Assembly (NCBI GenBank): GCA_019237205.1
Contig: JAFAHO010000070.1
Coordinates: 1 to 63,904 of the forward strand
DNA from: Hyphomicrobiales bacterium
GTDB lineage: Bacteria; Pseudomonadota; Alphaproteobacteria; Rhizobiales; Beijerinckiaceae
Direction: 5' to 3'
DNA: 63,904 nucleotides
Shown: piece by piece, positions 8,027 to 17,327 of the stretch
How positions within the stretch are numbered: position 1 is the first letter of the stretch
Layout: every line of letters starts with the position of its first letter
Translations under genes and position numbers: made by a program
The notes under the pieces: model-generated
Told to the model about the DNA's origin: nothing
The model's database searches: none
What the model saw: the letters and a program-made list of their open reading frames with translations, nothing else

Positions 8027-8977
8027 TCATCGGTTCGCCGCCGCAAGAACTTCGGAGAAGCCCTGACGCCAGGAGGGATGCGCCGGGGCCCAGCCCAGCT
8101 CCCCCCGGGCCTTCAGGTTCGAGCCCGCGCGGCTCTCGGTCATCAATGCGACCATGTGCTCGCCGGCCGCGATCCGCGCCAGCCAGCGGGGAATGCGCCA
8201 CGGCGGCTTGGCGCCGATCATCGAAGCCAGCGCGGGCAGCCACGCACTGACCGGCGCGGGCTCGTCATCGACGATATTGTAGAGGCCCGGCGCCCCCTTT
8301 TCGACGGCAAGCGCGGTTGCTGCTGCCGCGTCGTCGACATGGAGAAACGACCACCAGCCGCCGGCGTCACCGATCAGCGGGATGCGCCGGCGCCGAAGCT
8401 GGTCGACGAGCGGCCCGTCGAACACCCCGGACCCCGGTCCGTAAAAACCGCCATAGCGCAGGACGAGTCCCTCGAACGCCGTCGCGCCTGCAACCACACT
8501 TTCGACATGGCGGATGGCGTCGAGCGAATTGCGCAATTCGCGCGGCGGCGTCGGATCGAGCGGGTCCTCTTCCGTCTTCACCGGCCCGCCCGTCCGCGCG
8601 TAGGGCCACCCGCAAAAGCTTTGCGCGACGACGCGCCGCGCCCCGGCCGCCCTCGCCGCGTCGAGAAGGTGGTCGAGGCCCTCGGTTCGGAGTCGATTGG
8701 TCACCGCAAAGGCGCGGTCGAAATGGGCGAGATCGCTGGCGTTGCGGAGCGCGGTCACCTCGTGAACGACGACTTCGGGTCGGGCGTCGAGCACCGCCGC
8801 GCGCACCGCCGCCGAGTCGAGGGCGTCGGCGACCGCCGACCTCGCGCCGGCGCGCTCGATCGCGCCGGTCTTGGCGGGAGACCGCGTCAGACCCGTGACT
8901 TCATGCCCCGCCGAAACAAGCAGAGGGATGAGCCTTACGCCGACCGCTCCGGTCGCGCCCGCAACCATCACGCGCAT
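8027..8977 (-). CDS. NAD(P)-dependent epimerase/dehydratase (extended SDR)
   Basis: A 316-residue Rossmann protein. It opens MRVMVAGATGAVGVRLIPLL, giving the GxxGxxG-type dinucleotide motif. LRYGGFYGPGSGVFD and WWSFLHVDDAAAAT are typical of extended short-chain dehydrogenases acting on sugar-nucleotide or small carbonyl substrates. The usual YxxxK catalytic pair is not obvious, so activity may be atypical. It is divergent from the methyltransferase gene that follows. Confidence 0.8.
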   Translation of the reverse strand: MRVMVAGATGAVGVRLIPLLVSAGHEVTGLTRSPAKTGAIERAGARSAVADALDSAAVRAAVLDARPEVVVHEVTALRNASDLAHFDRAFAVTNRLRTEGLDHLLDAARAAGARRVVAQSFCGWPYARTGGPVKTEEDPLDPTPPRELRNSLDAIRHVESVVAGATAFEGLVLRYGGFYGPGSGVFDGPLVDQLRRRRIPLIGDAGGWWSFLHVDDAAAATALAVEKGAPGLYNIVDDEPAPVSAWLPALASMIGAKPPWRIPRWLARIAAGEHMVALMTESRAGSNLKARGELGWAPAHPSWRQGFSEVLAAANR

Positions 8978-9111
8978 GGACAGTGGCCTCCTCGTCTGGT
9001 CCGGACAACATCGGCAAATCCTCTGGGGTTCCTCTCTGGCTTGCGCGGATCCCTCGAGGCGCTTATTCGAGGCCGCGCGTCCCCCTGGTTGGCGCTTCGC
9101 GAGATTTCAAC

Positions 9112-10102
9112 ATGCTGCAAACCCTGCTGGCCAAGGGTCGGCCGCTGCTGGCCGACGGCGCCACCGGGACCAATCTGTTCGAAATGGGCCTCGCCTCCGG
9201 CGAGACGCCCGAGCTTTGGAACGCCGCCCATCCCGATCGCATCAAGGCCTTGCACCAGGCCTTTGTCGACGCGGGCGCGGACATCATATTGACCAACAGT
9301 TTTGGCGGCAATCGCCGGCGTCTTGCGCTGCACGGGCTCGAGGCCCGCGCCCGGGAGCTCAACCGACTCGCCGCCCAGAACGCCCGCGCGGTCGCGGACG
9401 CTGCCGGCCGGCGCGTGGCCGTCGCCGGATCGGTCGGTCCGACCGGCGATATCTTCGCCCCGCTCGGGCCGCTCGGCGAGGACGAGGCGGTCGACGTGTT
9501 CGTCGAGCAGATCGAGAGCCTGAAGGAAGGCGGCGCGGACGTCGTCTGGATCGAGACGGATGTCCGCCGCCGAGGAAATTCGGGCGGCCGCGCTCGCCGC
9601 GGCGAGGGTCGGCATGCCCTATACGATCACCGCGAGTTTCGACACCGCCGGCCGGACGATGATGGGGGTCGCGCCAGCCGCGCTCGGCGCGCTGGTCGAT
9701 GGTTTCGATCCGATGCCTCTCGCCTATGGCGCGAACTGCGGCGTCGGCGCGTCGGACCTGCTGGTCGCGATCCTCGCGATGAGCGCGGCCAATTCGGACG
9801 CCCCGCTGATCGCCAAGGCCAACGCCGGCGTGCCGCAGTGGCATGGCGCCGAAATCCACTTTTCCGGCACGCCGGAGCTGATGCGGGTCTATGCGGGGCT
9901 CGCGGTCGATTGCGGCGCGCGCATAATCGGCGGCTGTTGCGGGAACAAGCCCGCCCATGTGGCGGCGATGCGGCGCGGGCTCGACGCCCATATGGCTGGC
10001 CCTCGTCCAAGCGCCGAGGTGGTCGTCGCCGCGCTCGGCCCGCTGGTGGCTCCGGCCGCCGAGAACACGGGCGGACGGAGCCGCCGCCGCGAGCGCGCAT
10101 GA
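9112..10102 (+). pseudogene. Betaine/homocysteine S-methyltransferase, frameshifted
   Basis: Two overlapping frames together make one ~330-residue Pfam S-methyl_trans (homocysteine methyltransferase) protein. The first part (LLADGATGTNLFEMGL, TNSFGGNRRRL) runs from the ATG at 9112 to codon ~149 (DVVWIET). The second resumes one base out of phase at 9560 (MSAAEEIRAAAL) and carries the zinc ligands: NCG in YGANCGVGAS and the CC pair in IIGGCCGNKPAH. One extra G in the GG at 9558-9559 explains the shift. The first fragment alone lacks the zinc site. A sequencing error is possible and would restore a normal gene. Its stop overlaps the rluD start (ATGA). Confidence 0.8.
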
Positions 10103-11220
10103 ACGCTAAGGCCAAACGCCGCGCCTGGAGCGAGGCGAACGAGCCGCAGGGCGAGGCCGGCCCGGAGACCGTGCGCCGCCCGCCGTTGGCCGCGCCGTCC
10201 GGACCTCAGGTGTTCGAGGTCGACGCGGCGGGCGCGGGAGAGCGGCTCGACCGATTCCTCGGCCGCACGGCGGCGGAGCGGCGCGTTGCGCTCTCGCGCA
10301 CCCGACTCAAAGCGCTGATCGAGGCCGGCGAAATTCGGGTCGACGGCGCGGTCGCGCGCGATCCCTCGATGCGGCTCGCCGGAGGCGCGAGGATCGCCTT
10401 CGAGGCGCCGGTAGCCGAAGATTCGCCTTTACTCGGCGAGGACCTGCCGCTCGACGTGGTCTATGAGGACGAGCATCTCATTGTCATCAATAAGCCGGCC
10501 GGGCTCGTCATCCATCCGGCGCCCGGCCACGCGGCCGGCACGCTGGTCAATGCGCTCATCCGTCATTGCGGCGCGAGCCTCTCGGGCGTCGGCGGAATCA
10601 AACGTCCGGGAATCGTCCATCGGCTCGACAAGGACACGTCCGGCCTCCTGGTTGTCGCCAAGACCGACGCCGCTCACCGGAGCCTCGCCGATCTCTTCGC
10701 CGATCACGGCCGCAGCGGATCGCTCGAGCGCGAATATCTCGCGCTCGTCTGGGGCGGGTTCAACGCGGCGGCGGGCAAGGTGGACGCGGCGATTGCCCGC
10801 CACCCTCGGCATCGCGAAAAAATGGCGACCGCGTCCGGGGAGCGCGGCCGACGCGCCGTCACCCATTGGCGCCTTGTGGAGGCATTCGGCCCGGCGAGCC
10901 TGGTCGCCTGCCGGCTCGAAACCGGACGCACCCATCAGATCCGCGTCCATTTGGCGTCGATCGGCCACCCGCTTCTGGGCGATTCGGTCTACGGCGCCGG
11001 CTTCAAGACCAAGGCTGCGCAGCTGACCGAGAGCGCAAGACGCACCCTCACCGCGCTCGGGCGCCAGGCGTTGCACGCCGCGGTCCTGGGGTTCGAACAT
11101 CCGATCACCGGCGAGCCGCTCCGTTTCGAGCGATCGCCGCCGCAAGATTTTGTGAGTTTGATCAACGCGCTGCGCGCGCATGGGCAGGATGAGCCGGCGC
11201 GCGGGCAAAGACAAAGATAA
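10099..11220 (+). CDS. rluD: RluA-family 23S rRNA pseudouridine synthase
   Basis: A 373-residue enzyme that isomerises uridines in 23S rRNA (RluD sites in helix 69). An S4-like RNA-binding segment (AGERLDRFLG, LSRTRLKALIEAGEIRVDG) precedes the catalytic domain with HRLDKDTSGLLVV, whose aspartate is the nucleophile, and LETGRTHQIRVHLASIGHPL. The ATG at 10099 overlaps the methyltransferase stop by four bases, implying translational coupling. rpoH follows, a conserved order in alphaproteobacteria, which supports the RluD assignment within the RluA family. Confidence 0.9.
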   Translation: MNAKAKRRAWSEANEPQGEAGPETVRRPPLAAPSGPQVFEVDAAGAGERLDRFLGRTAAERRVALSRTRLKALIEAGEIRVDGAVARDPSMRLAGGARIAFEAPVAEDSPLLGEDLPLDVVYEDEHLIVINKPAGLVIHPAPGHAAGTLVNALIRHCGASLSGVGGIKRPGIVHRLDKDTSGLLVVAKTDAAHRSLADLFADHGRSGSLEREYLALVWGGFNAAAGKVDAAIARHPRHREKMATASGERGRRAVTHWRLVEAFGPASLVACRLETGRTHQIRVHLASIGHPLLGDSVYGAGFKTKAAQLTESARRTLTALGRQALHAAVLGFEHPITGEPLRFERSPPQDFVSLINALRAHGQDEPARGQRQR

Positions 11221-11356
11221 CGAAGATTTCATCTTCCAAAGGTCTTTTGCTCTGGCCGTCCGGCCCTTTTTCGGCCACGCTTCCCGGAACACTAATGCGC
11301 ATTCGGCCGTTGCGCCGACGGATACCGGTCACGACCGGCTCCGACTGGAGGTTGTC

Positions 11357-12262
11357 ATGGCCGCATCGCTTCCGATCATTTCAGGCGAGTCGGGTCTTGC
11401 CCGCTACCTGCAAGAGATCAAGCGGTTCCCGATGCTGGAGCCGCAAGAGGAGTACATGCTGGCCAAGCGCTGGCGCGAGCACGGCGACCGGGAGGCCGCG
11501 CACAAGCTCGTCACCTCGCATCTTCGGCTCGTCGCGAAGATCGCGATGGGATATCGCGGCTATGGGCTGCCGATCGGCGAAGTGATCTCCGAGGGCAATG
11601 TCGGGTTGATGCAGGCTGTTAAGCGCTTTGAGCCGGACAAGGGCTTCAAACTCGCGACCTACGCGATGTGGTGGATCCGGGCCTCGATCCAGGAATACAT
11701 CCTAAGGTCGTGGTCGCTGGTGAAGATGGGCACTACCGCGAGCCAGAAGAAGCTCTTCTTCAACCTGCGCAAGGCCAAGAGCCGCATCTCCGCGCTGGAT
11801 GAAGGCGATCTGCGCGACGATCAGGTGGAATCGATCTCCAAGCGCCTCGGCGTCGCCAAACAGGATGTGATCGACATGAACCGCCGGCTCGGCGGCGACG
11901 CCTCGCTCAATGCGCCCTTGCGCGAGGACGGGGAGGGGGAGTGGCAGGACTGGTTGGTCGACGAGACCGCCGATCAGGAATCCCAGCTCGCCGACCGCGA
12001 GGAGTCGGGCGCCCGCCTCGAAGCGCTGAAGGCGGCTCTTACCGTCCTGAACCCGCGCGAGCGGCGGATTTTCGAGGCGCGGCGGCTCGCAGAGGAGCCG
12101 ATAACCCTCGAAGAGCTGTCGGCGGAGTTCGGGGTGTCTCGCGAACGGGTGCGCCAGATCGAGGTGCGGGCGTTCGAGAAGGTGCAGGAGGCGGTCAAGG
12201 CGGGCGTCGCCAAGGCCCAGCTGCCGAAGCGTCCGGCGCCGGCGGCGCTGCCCGCGCGGTAA
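11357..12262 (+). CDS. rpoH: Heat-shock sigma factor RpoH
   Basis: A 301-residue sigma-70-family factor of the sigma-32 type. Region 2 shows HLRLVAKIAMGYRGYGLPIG and YAMWWIRASIQEYILRSWSL; region 4 shows LNPRERRIFEARRLAEEPIT and SRERVRQIEVRAFEKVQEAV. The RpoH-box-like stretch SQKKLFFNLR is present. It directs RNA polymerase to heat-shock promoters. The ATG at 11357 has GGAGG six bases upstream. It follows rluD by 136 bases and has its own leader, where temperature control is often exerted, though I did not resolve a structure. Confidence 0.93.
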   Translation: MAASLPIISGESGLARYLQEIKRFPMLEPQEEYMLAKRWREHGDREAAHKLVTSHLRLVAKIAMGYRGYGLPIGEVISEGNVGLMQAVKRFEPDKGFKLATYAMWWIRASIQEYILRSWSLVKMGTTASQKKLFFNLRKAKSRISALDEGDLRDDQVESISKRLGVAKQDVIDMNRRLGGDASLNAPLREDGEGEWQDWLVDETADQESQLADREESGARLEALKAALTVLNPRERRIFEARRLAEEPITLEELSAEFGVSRERVRQIEVRAFEKVQEAVKAGVAKAQLPKRPAPAALPAR

Positions 12263-12372
12263 TGCGAACCAAGCTGAACGCCCGGCCGCAAAAATCGGGC
12301 GCGCGGTCAGGCGCGCGGACCGAAACTGAGATAGTCTGGGTCGGTCCCTTCCGATCTTGAAAAGGTCCGACC

Positions 12373-13839
12373 ATGGCCACGAGTCCTTTCCGCCGCCGAA
12401 CTGTGCGTCTATCGCTGGCGGCGGCGATTGCGCTCGGCGCGGCCCCTGCGCTTGCCGGGGACAAGCCCGCGACGCCAGAGGGCGCGCAGCAGCTAAAATC
12501 TTTCTTCGCGGGACTCTTTCCGGCGGCAGCGGCTGGCGCGCCTTCTTTTTTGACGGTGACGCCAGAGGGTGTGGACTACCTCATCACGTTCGACCTGAGC
12601 GCCGTCAACAGTCTGCTCAAGGCGGCCGGCACATCCTACGACCCGGCGACCATAATCTACAAAGTGGTGGAGCAGGACGACGGACGCTGGCGCGTCAAAT
12701 CGGATTCGCTCCCCAAGATCGGCTTTCGGACGCAAGAGTCGAGCGGCGAAATCGAGATCGACAATTACCAGCAGTCCGCATTGATCGATCCGGCCATCGC
12801 CTTCTTCCTCAACGGGTCTGCGAGCGCGGCGAAAGGCCTCCTGAAAGTGTCAACGCCCAAGCTCGAAGAAACCGTCGATTTCGGCCCTGTCAGCGCCAAC
12901 GCCGCGACCACCGTCAACGACGGCGGCGCCGTCTCGACAGTTGCGCAAGAGGAGATCGCCGATATCGGGATCAAGGCGAAGGGTTTCGATGACAAGAACG
13001 CGCCGGTCAACATCAGCGGACGGATAGAGACAGCGCTGATCAACCTCGGGATCGAAGGGTTCAAATCGCGCAGGGCCTTCGATCTGTGGTCCCTTGTCGC
13101 CGCGCACCCGGAGCGCGCCGACCTCGCTCAGCACGAGGAGGAGCTCAAGGGCCTTCTGAAGGAGGTGGCGGCGCCGGGGCTCAGGGTCATCGAGGGGATC
13201 GAGATGCGAAAGACCGTCATCACGTCCTCGGTCGGAGCGGTGGCGCTGGGCGACGTCAAATATGAGCTTGGCGCGGCCAGTTCAGGCCCGCAGAGCTCGT
13301 TCAATGTCCGGATCGCGGCTGACGGCCTGAGCCTGCCCGCTGGGCTCGCGCCCCCCGCCATGACCGATCTGATCCCGTCAAAGATCGACGTGGCTGCGAC
13401 GCTAAAAGGAATCGACATAACGGCGGCGGCCAACGAGGCGATCGCCGTCATGAGCTTGAAGGGCGATGGGCCGCCCATCTCGGAGGCGGACTCCGCGAAA
13501 GTGTCAGCGGCATTTCTGAGCGCCGGCCCGTTGCGGATTGAGATCGCGCCTTCGCATATTGTCGCGCCGGCGATCGACGCGGATTTCGACGGGCACGTGG
13601 ACTATGCGCTCGACAAAGTCTCGGGCGACGTGACGATCCACATGCGTGGCTTCGAAAAGGCGATGGCGGCGGTCAGGAACCTCGCGCCCGACGTCCAGGA
13701 AAAAGCAATCCCCGTCCTCGCCATGGCCAAGGGATTGGCCAAGACCGAAGACGATGGCAGCCTCAGCTGGCTCGTGGAGATTGGCCCGAACCGGTCGATC
13801 AAGGTCAACGGCATTCCGCTCGGCAAGGCGCCCGAGTAG
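12373..13839 (+). CDS. Exported hypothetical protein
   Basis: A 488-residue protein with a signal peptide: basic RRRTVR, a hydrophobic run, and a likely cut after APALA near residue 28. The remainder is rich in alternating beta-like segments and resembles the large periplasmic DUF2125/DUF945-type proteins of alphaproteobacteria, but I cannot confirm a family. No catalytic motif is visible. The ATG at 12373 has a weak AAAGG upstream. It stands alone between rpoH and the convergent liv operon. Confidence 0.7.
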   Translation: MATSPFRRRTVRLSLAAAIALGAAPALAGDKPATPEGAQQLKSFFAGLFPAAAAGAPSFLTVTPEGVDYLITFDLSAVNSLLKAAGTSYDPATIIYKVVEQDDGRWRVKSDSLPKIGFRTQESSGEIEIDNYQQSALIDPAIAFFLNGSASAAKGLLKVSTPKLEETVDFGPVSANAATTVNDGGAVSTVAQEEIADIGIKAKGFDDKNAPVNISGRIETALINLGIEGFKSRRAFDLWSLVAAHPERADLAQHEEELKGLLKEVAAPGLRVIEGIEMRKTVITSSVGAVALGDVKYELGAASSGPQSSFNVRIAADGLSLPAGLAPPAMTDLIPSKIDVAATLKGIDITAAANEAIAVMSLKGDGPPISEADSAKVSAAFLSAGPLRIEIAPSHIVAPAIDADFDGHVDYALDKVSGDVTIHMRGFEKAMAAVRNLAPDVQEKAIPVLAMAKGLAKTEDDGSLSWLVEIGPNRSIKVNGIPLGKAPE

Positions 13840-13882
13840 CGGGCGCCTTGGTCCAGCGGATCGAACGACCGCCGCGCCAAAA

Positions 13883-14590
13883 TCACAGCCCAAGATAGGA
13901 TTCGGCGACCGCGCGATCTTCAGCGAGCGCCTTCGCGGCCCCCTCTCCGACGATGCGCCCGAGCGACAGTAGGTAGGCCCGATTCACCATCTTGAGCGCG
14001 CGCCGCGCGTTCTGCTCCACCATCAGGATGCTCATGGCGCCTTCGTCGACGATCCGGGTCAGCGCGGCGAACAATTCGCCTGCGATCAGCGGGGCGAGAC
14101 CGAGCGACGGCTCGTCCAGCAGCAGGAGCAAGGGTCTCGTCATCAGCGCGCGCCCGACCGCAACCATCTGCTGCTCGCCCCCGCTCAGGACGCGCACTGC
14201 CTGGCCGCGGCGCTCCGCGAGACGGGGAAAGAGCTCGAACACGCGCGCCATGCCGTCCGGCGCCGCGTCCCGGGCGCGCCGCGAATAGGCGCCGAGGGAG
14301 AGGTTCTCGGTCACCGACATGGAGCCGAACAAATGGCGGTTTTCCGTCACTGCCGCGATTCCCTCACCGACGATGCGGCGGGCAGGAAGGCCGACGAGCT
14401 CCACCCCGCGGAACCGGATCGAACCGGCGGACGGCCGGATGAGGCCCACAATGGCGTTGAGGAGCGTCGTCTTGCCAGCGCCGTTCGCGCCGAGGATCGC
14501 AACCGCCTCGCCGCTCCGCACGCGGATTGCGACGTCGTTCAGCGCGCGGTGGCGGCCGTAGGAATGATTGAGGCCGTCGATCTCAAGCAT
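13883..14590 (-). CDS. livF: Branched-chain amino-acid-type ABC transporter ATPase LivF
   Basis: A 235-residue ABC ATPase, last gene of a five-gene operon. Walker A is GANGAGKT, the signature is VLSGGEQQMVAVGRAL, and Walker B is LLLLLDEPS. IAAVTENRHLFGSMSVTENL is typical of LivF. It energises uptake of hydrophobic amino acids or related carboxylates. Its start overlaps the livG stop by eight bases, so the two are translationally coupled. Confidence 0.9.
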   Translation of the reverse strand: MLEIDGLNHSYGRHRALNDVAIRVRSGEAVAILGANGAGKTTLLNAIVGLIRPSAGSIRFRGVELVGLPARRIVGEGIAAVTENRHLFGSMSVTENLSLGAYSRRARDAAPDGMARVFELFPRLAERRGQAVRVLSGGEQQMVAVGRALMTRPLLLLLDEPSLGLAPLIAGELFAALTRIVDEGAMSILMVEQNARRALKMVNRAYLLSLGRIVGEGAAKALAEDRAVAESYLGL

Positions 14591-15314
14591 CCTCGTCGCC
14601 CAAATAGGCGCGAATCACTTCGGCGTTCCGCAACACCTCTTCGGGCGGACCCTCGGCGATCTTGGCGCCGGCGTTCATCACCATCACGCGGCCGCAGAGC
14701 GCACGCACCGCCGTCATGACGTGCTCGACCAGAACCACGGCTATGCCCCGGGCGGCGAGGCTCCAGACCACGGACATGCCGCCGTCCAGCTCACTCGCGC
14801 CGAGACCGGACAGCCATTCGTCGAGCAGCAGTACGCTCGGTCGGGTCGCCAGCGCACGCGCCAGTTCGACGCGCTTCTGCTCGATATAGGTCAGCTGATC
14901 GAGCCGCCGATCCGCCTTGAGCAACAGATTGAGCTCTCCGAGAAGGCCCGCTGCGACGTAGCCCGCCTCCTTGAACGGGACCCTTTCGCCGGCGCCGTAA
15001 AGCACGCCCGCCATGACAGTCTCGATCGCCGACAGGTTGGCTGGCATACGCACGAGCTGGAAGGTTCGGTTGATGCGCCTGCGCACGCGCAGATGATTGG
15101 GCAGGCGCGTCACGTCCTCGCCGTCCATACGGATGGCGCCGGCGTCCGGTCGTGTTGTGCCGGCGATGAGGTTCAGAAGCGTGGTCTTGCCCGAGCCGTT
15201 GGGACCAATCAATCCTAAAACTTCGCCCGGGGAGACCGACAGCGAGACGCCGTTGACGGCGACGAGGCCGCCGAACGCCTTGCTCAAGCCCTCGGCCTCT
15301 AAGAGCGCGGCCAT
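14583..15314 (-). CDS. livG: Branched-chain amino-acid-type ABC transporter ATPase LivG
   Basis: A 243-residue ABC ATPase partner of LivF. Walker A is GPNGSGKT and the H-region includes VVLVEH. RRINRTFQLVRMPANLSAIE is the usual LivG Q-loop area. The ABC signature reads LTYIEQKRVELARALA, without the canonical SGGQ/YG-Q form, and Walker B is LLLDEW. The ATG at 15314 lies two bases after the livM stop. The unusual signature suggests a divergent subfamily, perhaps for aromatic or other non-amino-acid substrates. Confidence 0.87.
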   Translation of the reverse strand: MAALLEAEGLSKAFGGLVAVNGVSLSVSPGEVLGLIGPNGSGKTTLLNLIAGTTRPDAGAIRMDGEDVTRLPNHLRVRRRINRTFQLVRMPANLSAIETVMAGVLYGAGERVPFKEAGYVAAGLLGELNLLLKADRRLDQLTYIEQKRVELARALATRPSVLLLDEWLSGLGASELDGGMSVVWSLAARGIAVVLVEHVMTAVRALCGRVMVMNAGAKIAEGPPEEVLRNAEVIRAYLGDEDA

Positions 15315-15316
15315 TT

Positions 15317-16402
15317 TCAGCGCCTTCCCTTCGTCTGCGGCGCGATTTTGACCCAAACGTCTTCGATCGCGCCGGCAATGCCCCGCGGGAGGATGATCGG
15401 CCGCGACATCCACCCCCAGGCGTCGACGAGAGGCCCGGTCAGGCCGCGCTGCAATTCGAGCGGACGGCCGAGCGCCTTCCAGCCGTCCTCGATGAGCCCG
15501 GTCACGCCGCGCGGCAGGAAATAGACGATCACCATGAAGACGATGCCGAGCAGGACGCTGAACCAGAATGGAAATTCGGTTTGCAGGAGTTCCGACAGGA
15601 TGATCAGGGGAATGACGCCGAGAGCCGGGCCCCACAGCCGCTGCAAACCGCCGAGGAACGCCATGATGACGACTTGGAACGAGACAAGGGGATTGAAGGC
15701 GAAGTTCGGATTGATGAAGCCGTAGCGCGGCGCCATCAAGGCGCCGGTCATGGTCATGAACATCGCGGAGACGACAAAGATCGCCACTTTAGCAAACGGC
15801 ACGTTGACGCCGACCTGGCGCGCCACTGTCTCGTCCTCGCCGATCACCATGAGCGCCAGCCCGAGACGAGCCCGCCGCAACTGCCAGCCGACGAAGAAAA
15901 CGATCACCGCGAGGCCGAGCAGGTGCTCGTAGATCAGAGTGGCGTCGAACGGCACGAAGACGTAGCGCCCCATGGTGTGGGTCTTGTTGATCTCCCACCA
16001 CACCATCAGCTGACGGATCATCTCGGAAAGGCCGAAGCCAAAGATGACGAAGAACATTCCGGCGATGCGCAGGGTCAGGACCCCAACGACGCCTGCGAGC
16101 AGGGCTCCAACGCCGAGCGCGACCGCAAAGGTCGCATAGAGCGGCATCAGTTTGATCAGCATCGCGACCGTATACATGCCGACACCGAAGAACGCCGAGG
16201 TTGCGAGCGAGACCAGCCGGGTCGGACCGGAAAACAGAGCCCAGGCAACGGTCAGCACGAGGTAGCTCATCACGCTGACCATGAATGACAAGCCGTAGTC
16301 CGACAGCAGCCACGGCAGGGCCGCCAGCAGGACGACGAGCGTGACGAGCGACCCTATTGCGAGTGCGGCGCGGGTGGGAAAGGGTTTGTCCTCCCCGACC
16401 AT
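15317..16402 (-). CDS. livM: Branched-chain-type ABC permease LivM with repeated C-terminal tail
   Basis: A 361-residue inner-membrane permease with about nine to ten helices. Family features include YLVLTVAWALFSGPTRLVSL and FGFGLSEMIRQLM. The C-terminus is unusual: after the normal closing PRG motif it carries three ~21-residue repeats (LPRGVTGLIEDGWKAL, LQRGLTGPLVDAWGWM, LPRGIAGAIEDVWVKI) encoded at 15320-15517. The ATG at 16402 is just after the livH stop, so the genes are coupled. Confidence 0.88.
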   Translation of the reverse strand: MVGEDKPFPTRAALAIGSLVTLVVLLAALPWLLSDYGLSFMVSVMSYLVLTVAWALFSGPTRLVSLATSAFFGVGMYTVAMLIKLMPLYATFAVALGVGALLAGVVGVLTLRIAGMFFVIFGFGLSEMIRQLMVWWEINKTHTMGRYVFVPFDATLIYEHLLGLAVIVFFVGWQLRRARLGLALMVIGEDETVARQVGVNVPFAKVAIFVVSAMFMTMTGALMAPRYGFINPNFAFNPLVSFQVVIMAFLGGLQRLWGPALGVIPLIILSELLQTEFPFWFSVLLGIVFMVIVYFLPRGVTGLIEDGWKALGRPLELQRGLTGPLVDAWGWMSRPIILPRGIAGAIEDVWVKIAPQTKGRR

Positions 16403-16403
16403 C

Positions 16404-17273
16404 TCAGGCCGTTCCGAACAGGCCGCGCGGCCTGACGACGAGCACAATCAGGAACAGCGCGTAGGCGACCGCGAGCGTCAGTCCGGAATCGACGTAGTAG
16501 GAGCAGAGCGCCTCTGCGACGCCCAGCATGAGACCTGCGGCCAGGCTGCCGAGCATGTTGCCGATGCCTCCCATGATCACTACCACCAGCGCCTTCATCG
16601 TGAACTCGATGCCGATGGCGGGATTGAAAGAGAGGAAAGTGCTCACCAGAGTTCCGGCCGCGGCGGCGAGCGCGCCGCCGCAGGCGAACGCCAGCGCCGA
16701 GAGGCGGCGGACGTCGACGCCAACGAGCTGCGCCCCGACCGGGTCGATCGCCAGCGCCCTCAGCGCGACGCCGAATCTGGTGAACTGGAGGACAACCCAG
16801 ACCGCGGTCGCGATGACGCCGGCCGTCGCGAAAGCCAGCACGCGGTTCGCCGCGAAAGTGAAGCCCAGGAGGCGCAGCGGCTCGCCGAGATAGTCATAGT
16901 AGCGGTCGTTGGCCGTAAACGCGATCGTCGCGGCGCCACGGAGCACGAACAATAATCCGAACGTTGCGAGAATGGTCTCGCCCTCGAGTTGATCGCGGGT
17001 GCGGGCGCGACGCGCCAGCGGAGTCATCAAGACGCGGTAGATTAGCCAGTTCGCGCCAAATGCCGCGGGGACCGACAGAAACATGCCCAAAATCGGGTTG
17101 ACGCCGAAGAGCGTGAACATCCAGAACGCCGCAAAAGCGGCGGTCATCAGGAACTCGCCATAGGCGAGATTGACGATGCGCGCCACTCCGTATTGCAGGT
17201 TGAATCCCATGGCGACGAGCGCGTAGAGCCCGCCTAGGATGACGCCGCCGAATATGACCTCGATCACCGGCAT
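16404..17273 (-). CDS. livH: Branched-chain-type ABC permease LivH
   Basis: A 289-residue inner-membrane permease with about eight helices. It opens MPVIEVIFGGVILGGLYALV and carries GFNLQYGVARIVNLAYGEFL and the loop TMKALVVVIMGGIGNMLGSL, all typical of LivH. It pairs with LivM to form the translocation channel. It sits between the binding-protein gene and livM with almost no spacing. Confidence 0.9.
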   Translation of the reverse strand: MPVIEVIFGGVILGGLYALVAMGFNLQYGVARIVNLAYGEFLMTAAFAAFWMFTLFGVNPILGMFLSVPAAFGANWLIYRVLMTPLARRARTRDQLEGETILATFGLLFVLRGAATIAFTANDRYYDYLGEPLRLLGFTFAANRVLAFATAGVIATAVWVVLQFTRFGVALRALAIDPVGAQLVGVDVRRLSALAFACGGALAAAAGTLVSTFLSFNPAIGIEFTMKALVVVIMGGIGNMLGSLAAGLMLGVAEALCSYYVDSGLTLAVAYALFLIVLVVRPRGLFGTA

Positions 17274-17327
17274 GTCAGGCGGCGCGGCGCGTCACGGCGC
17301 TGAAGCCGGACGCGTCGCCCTCAGGGA

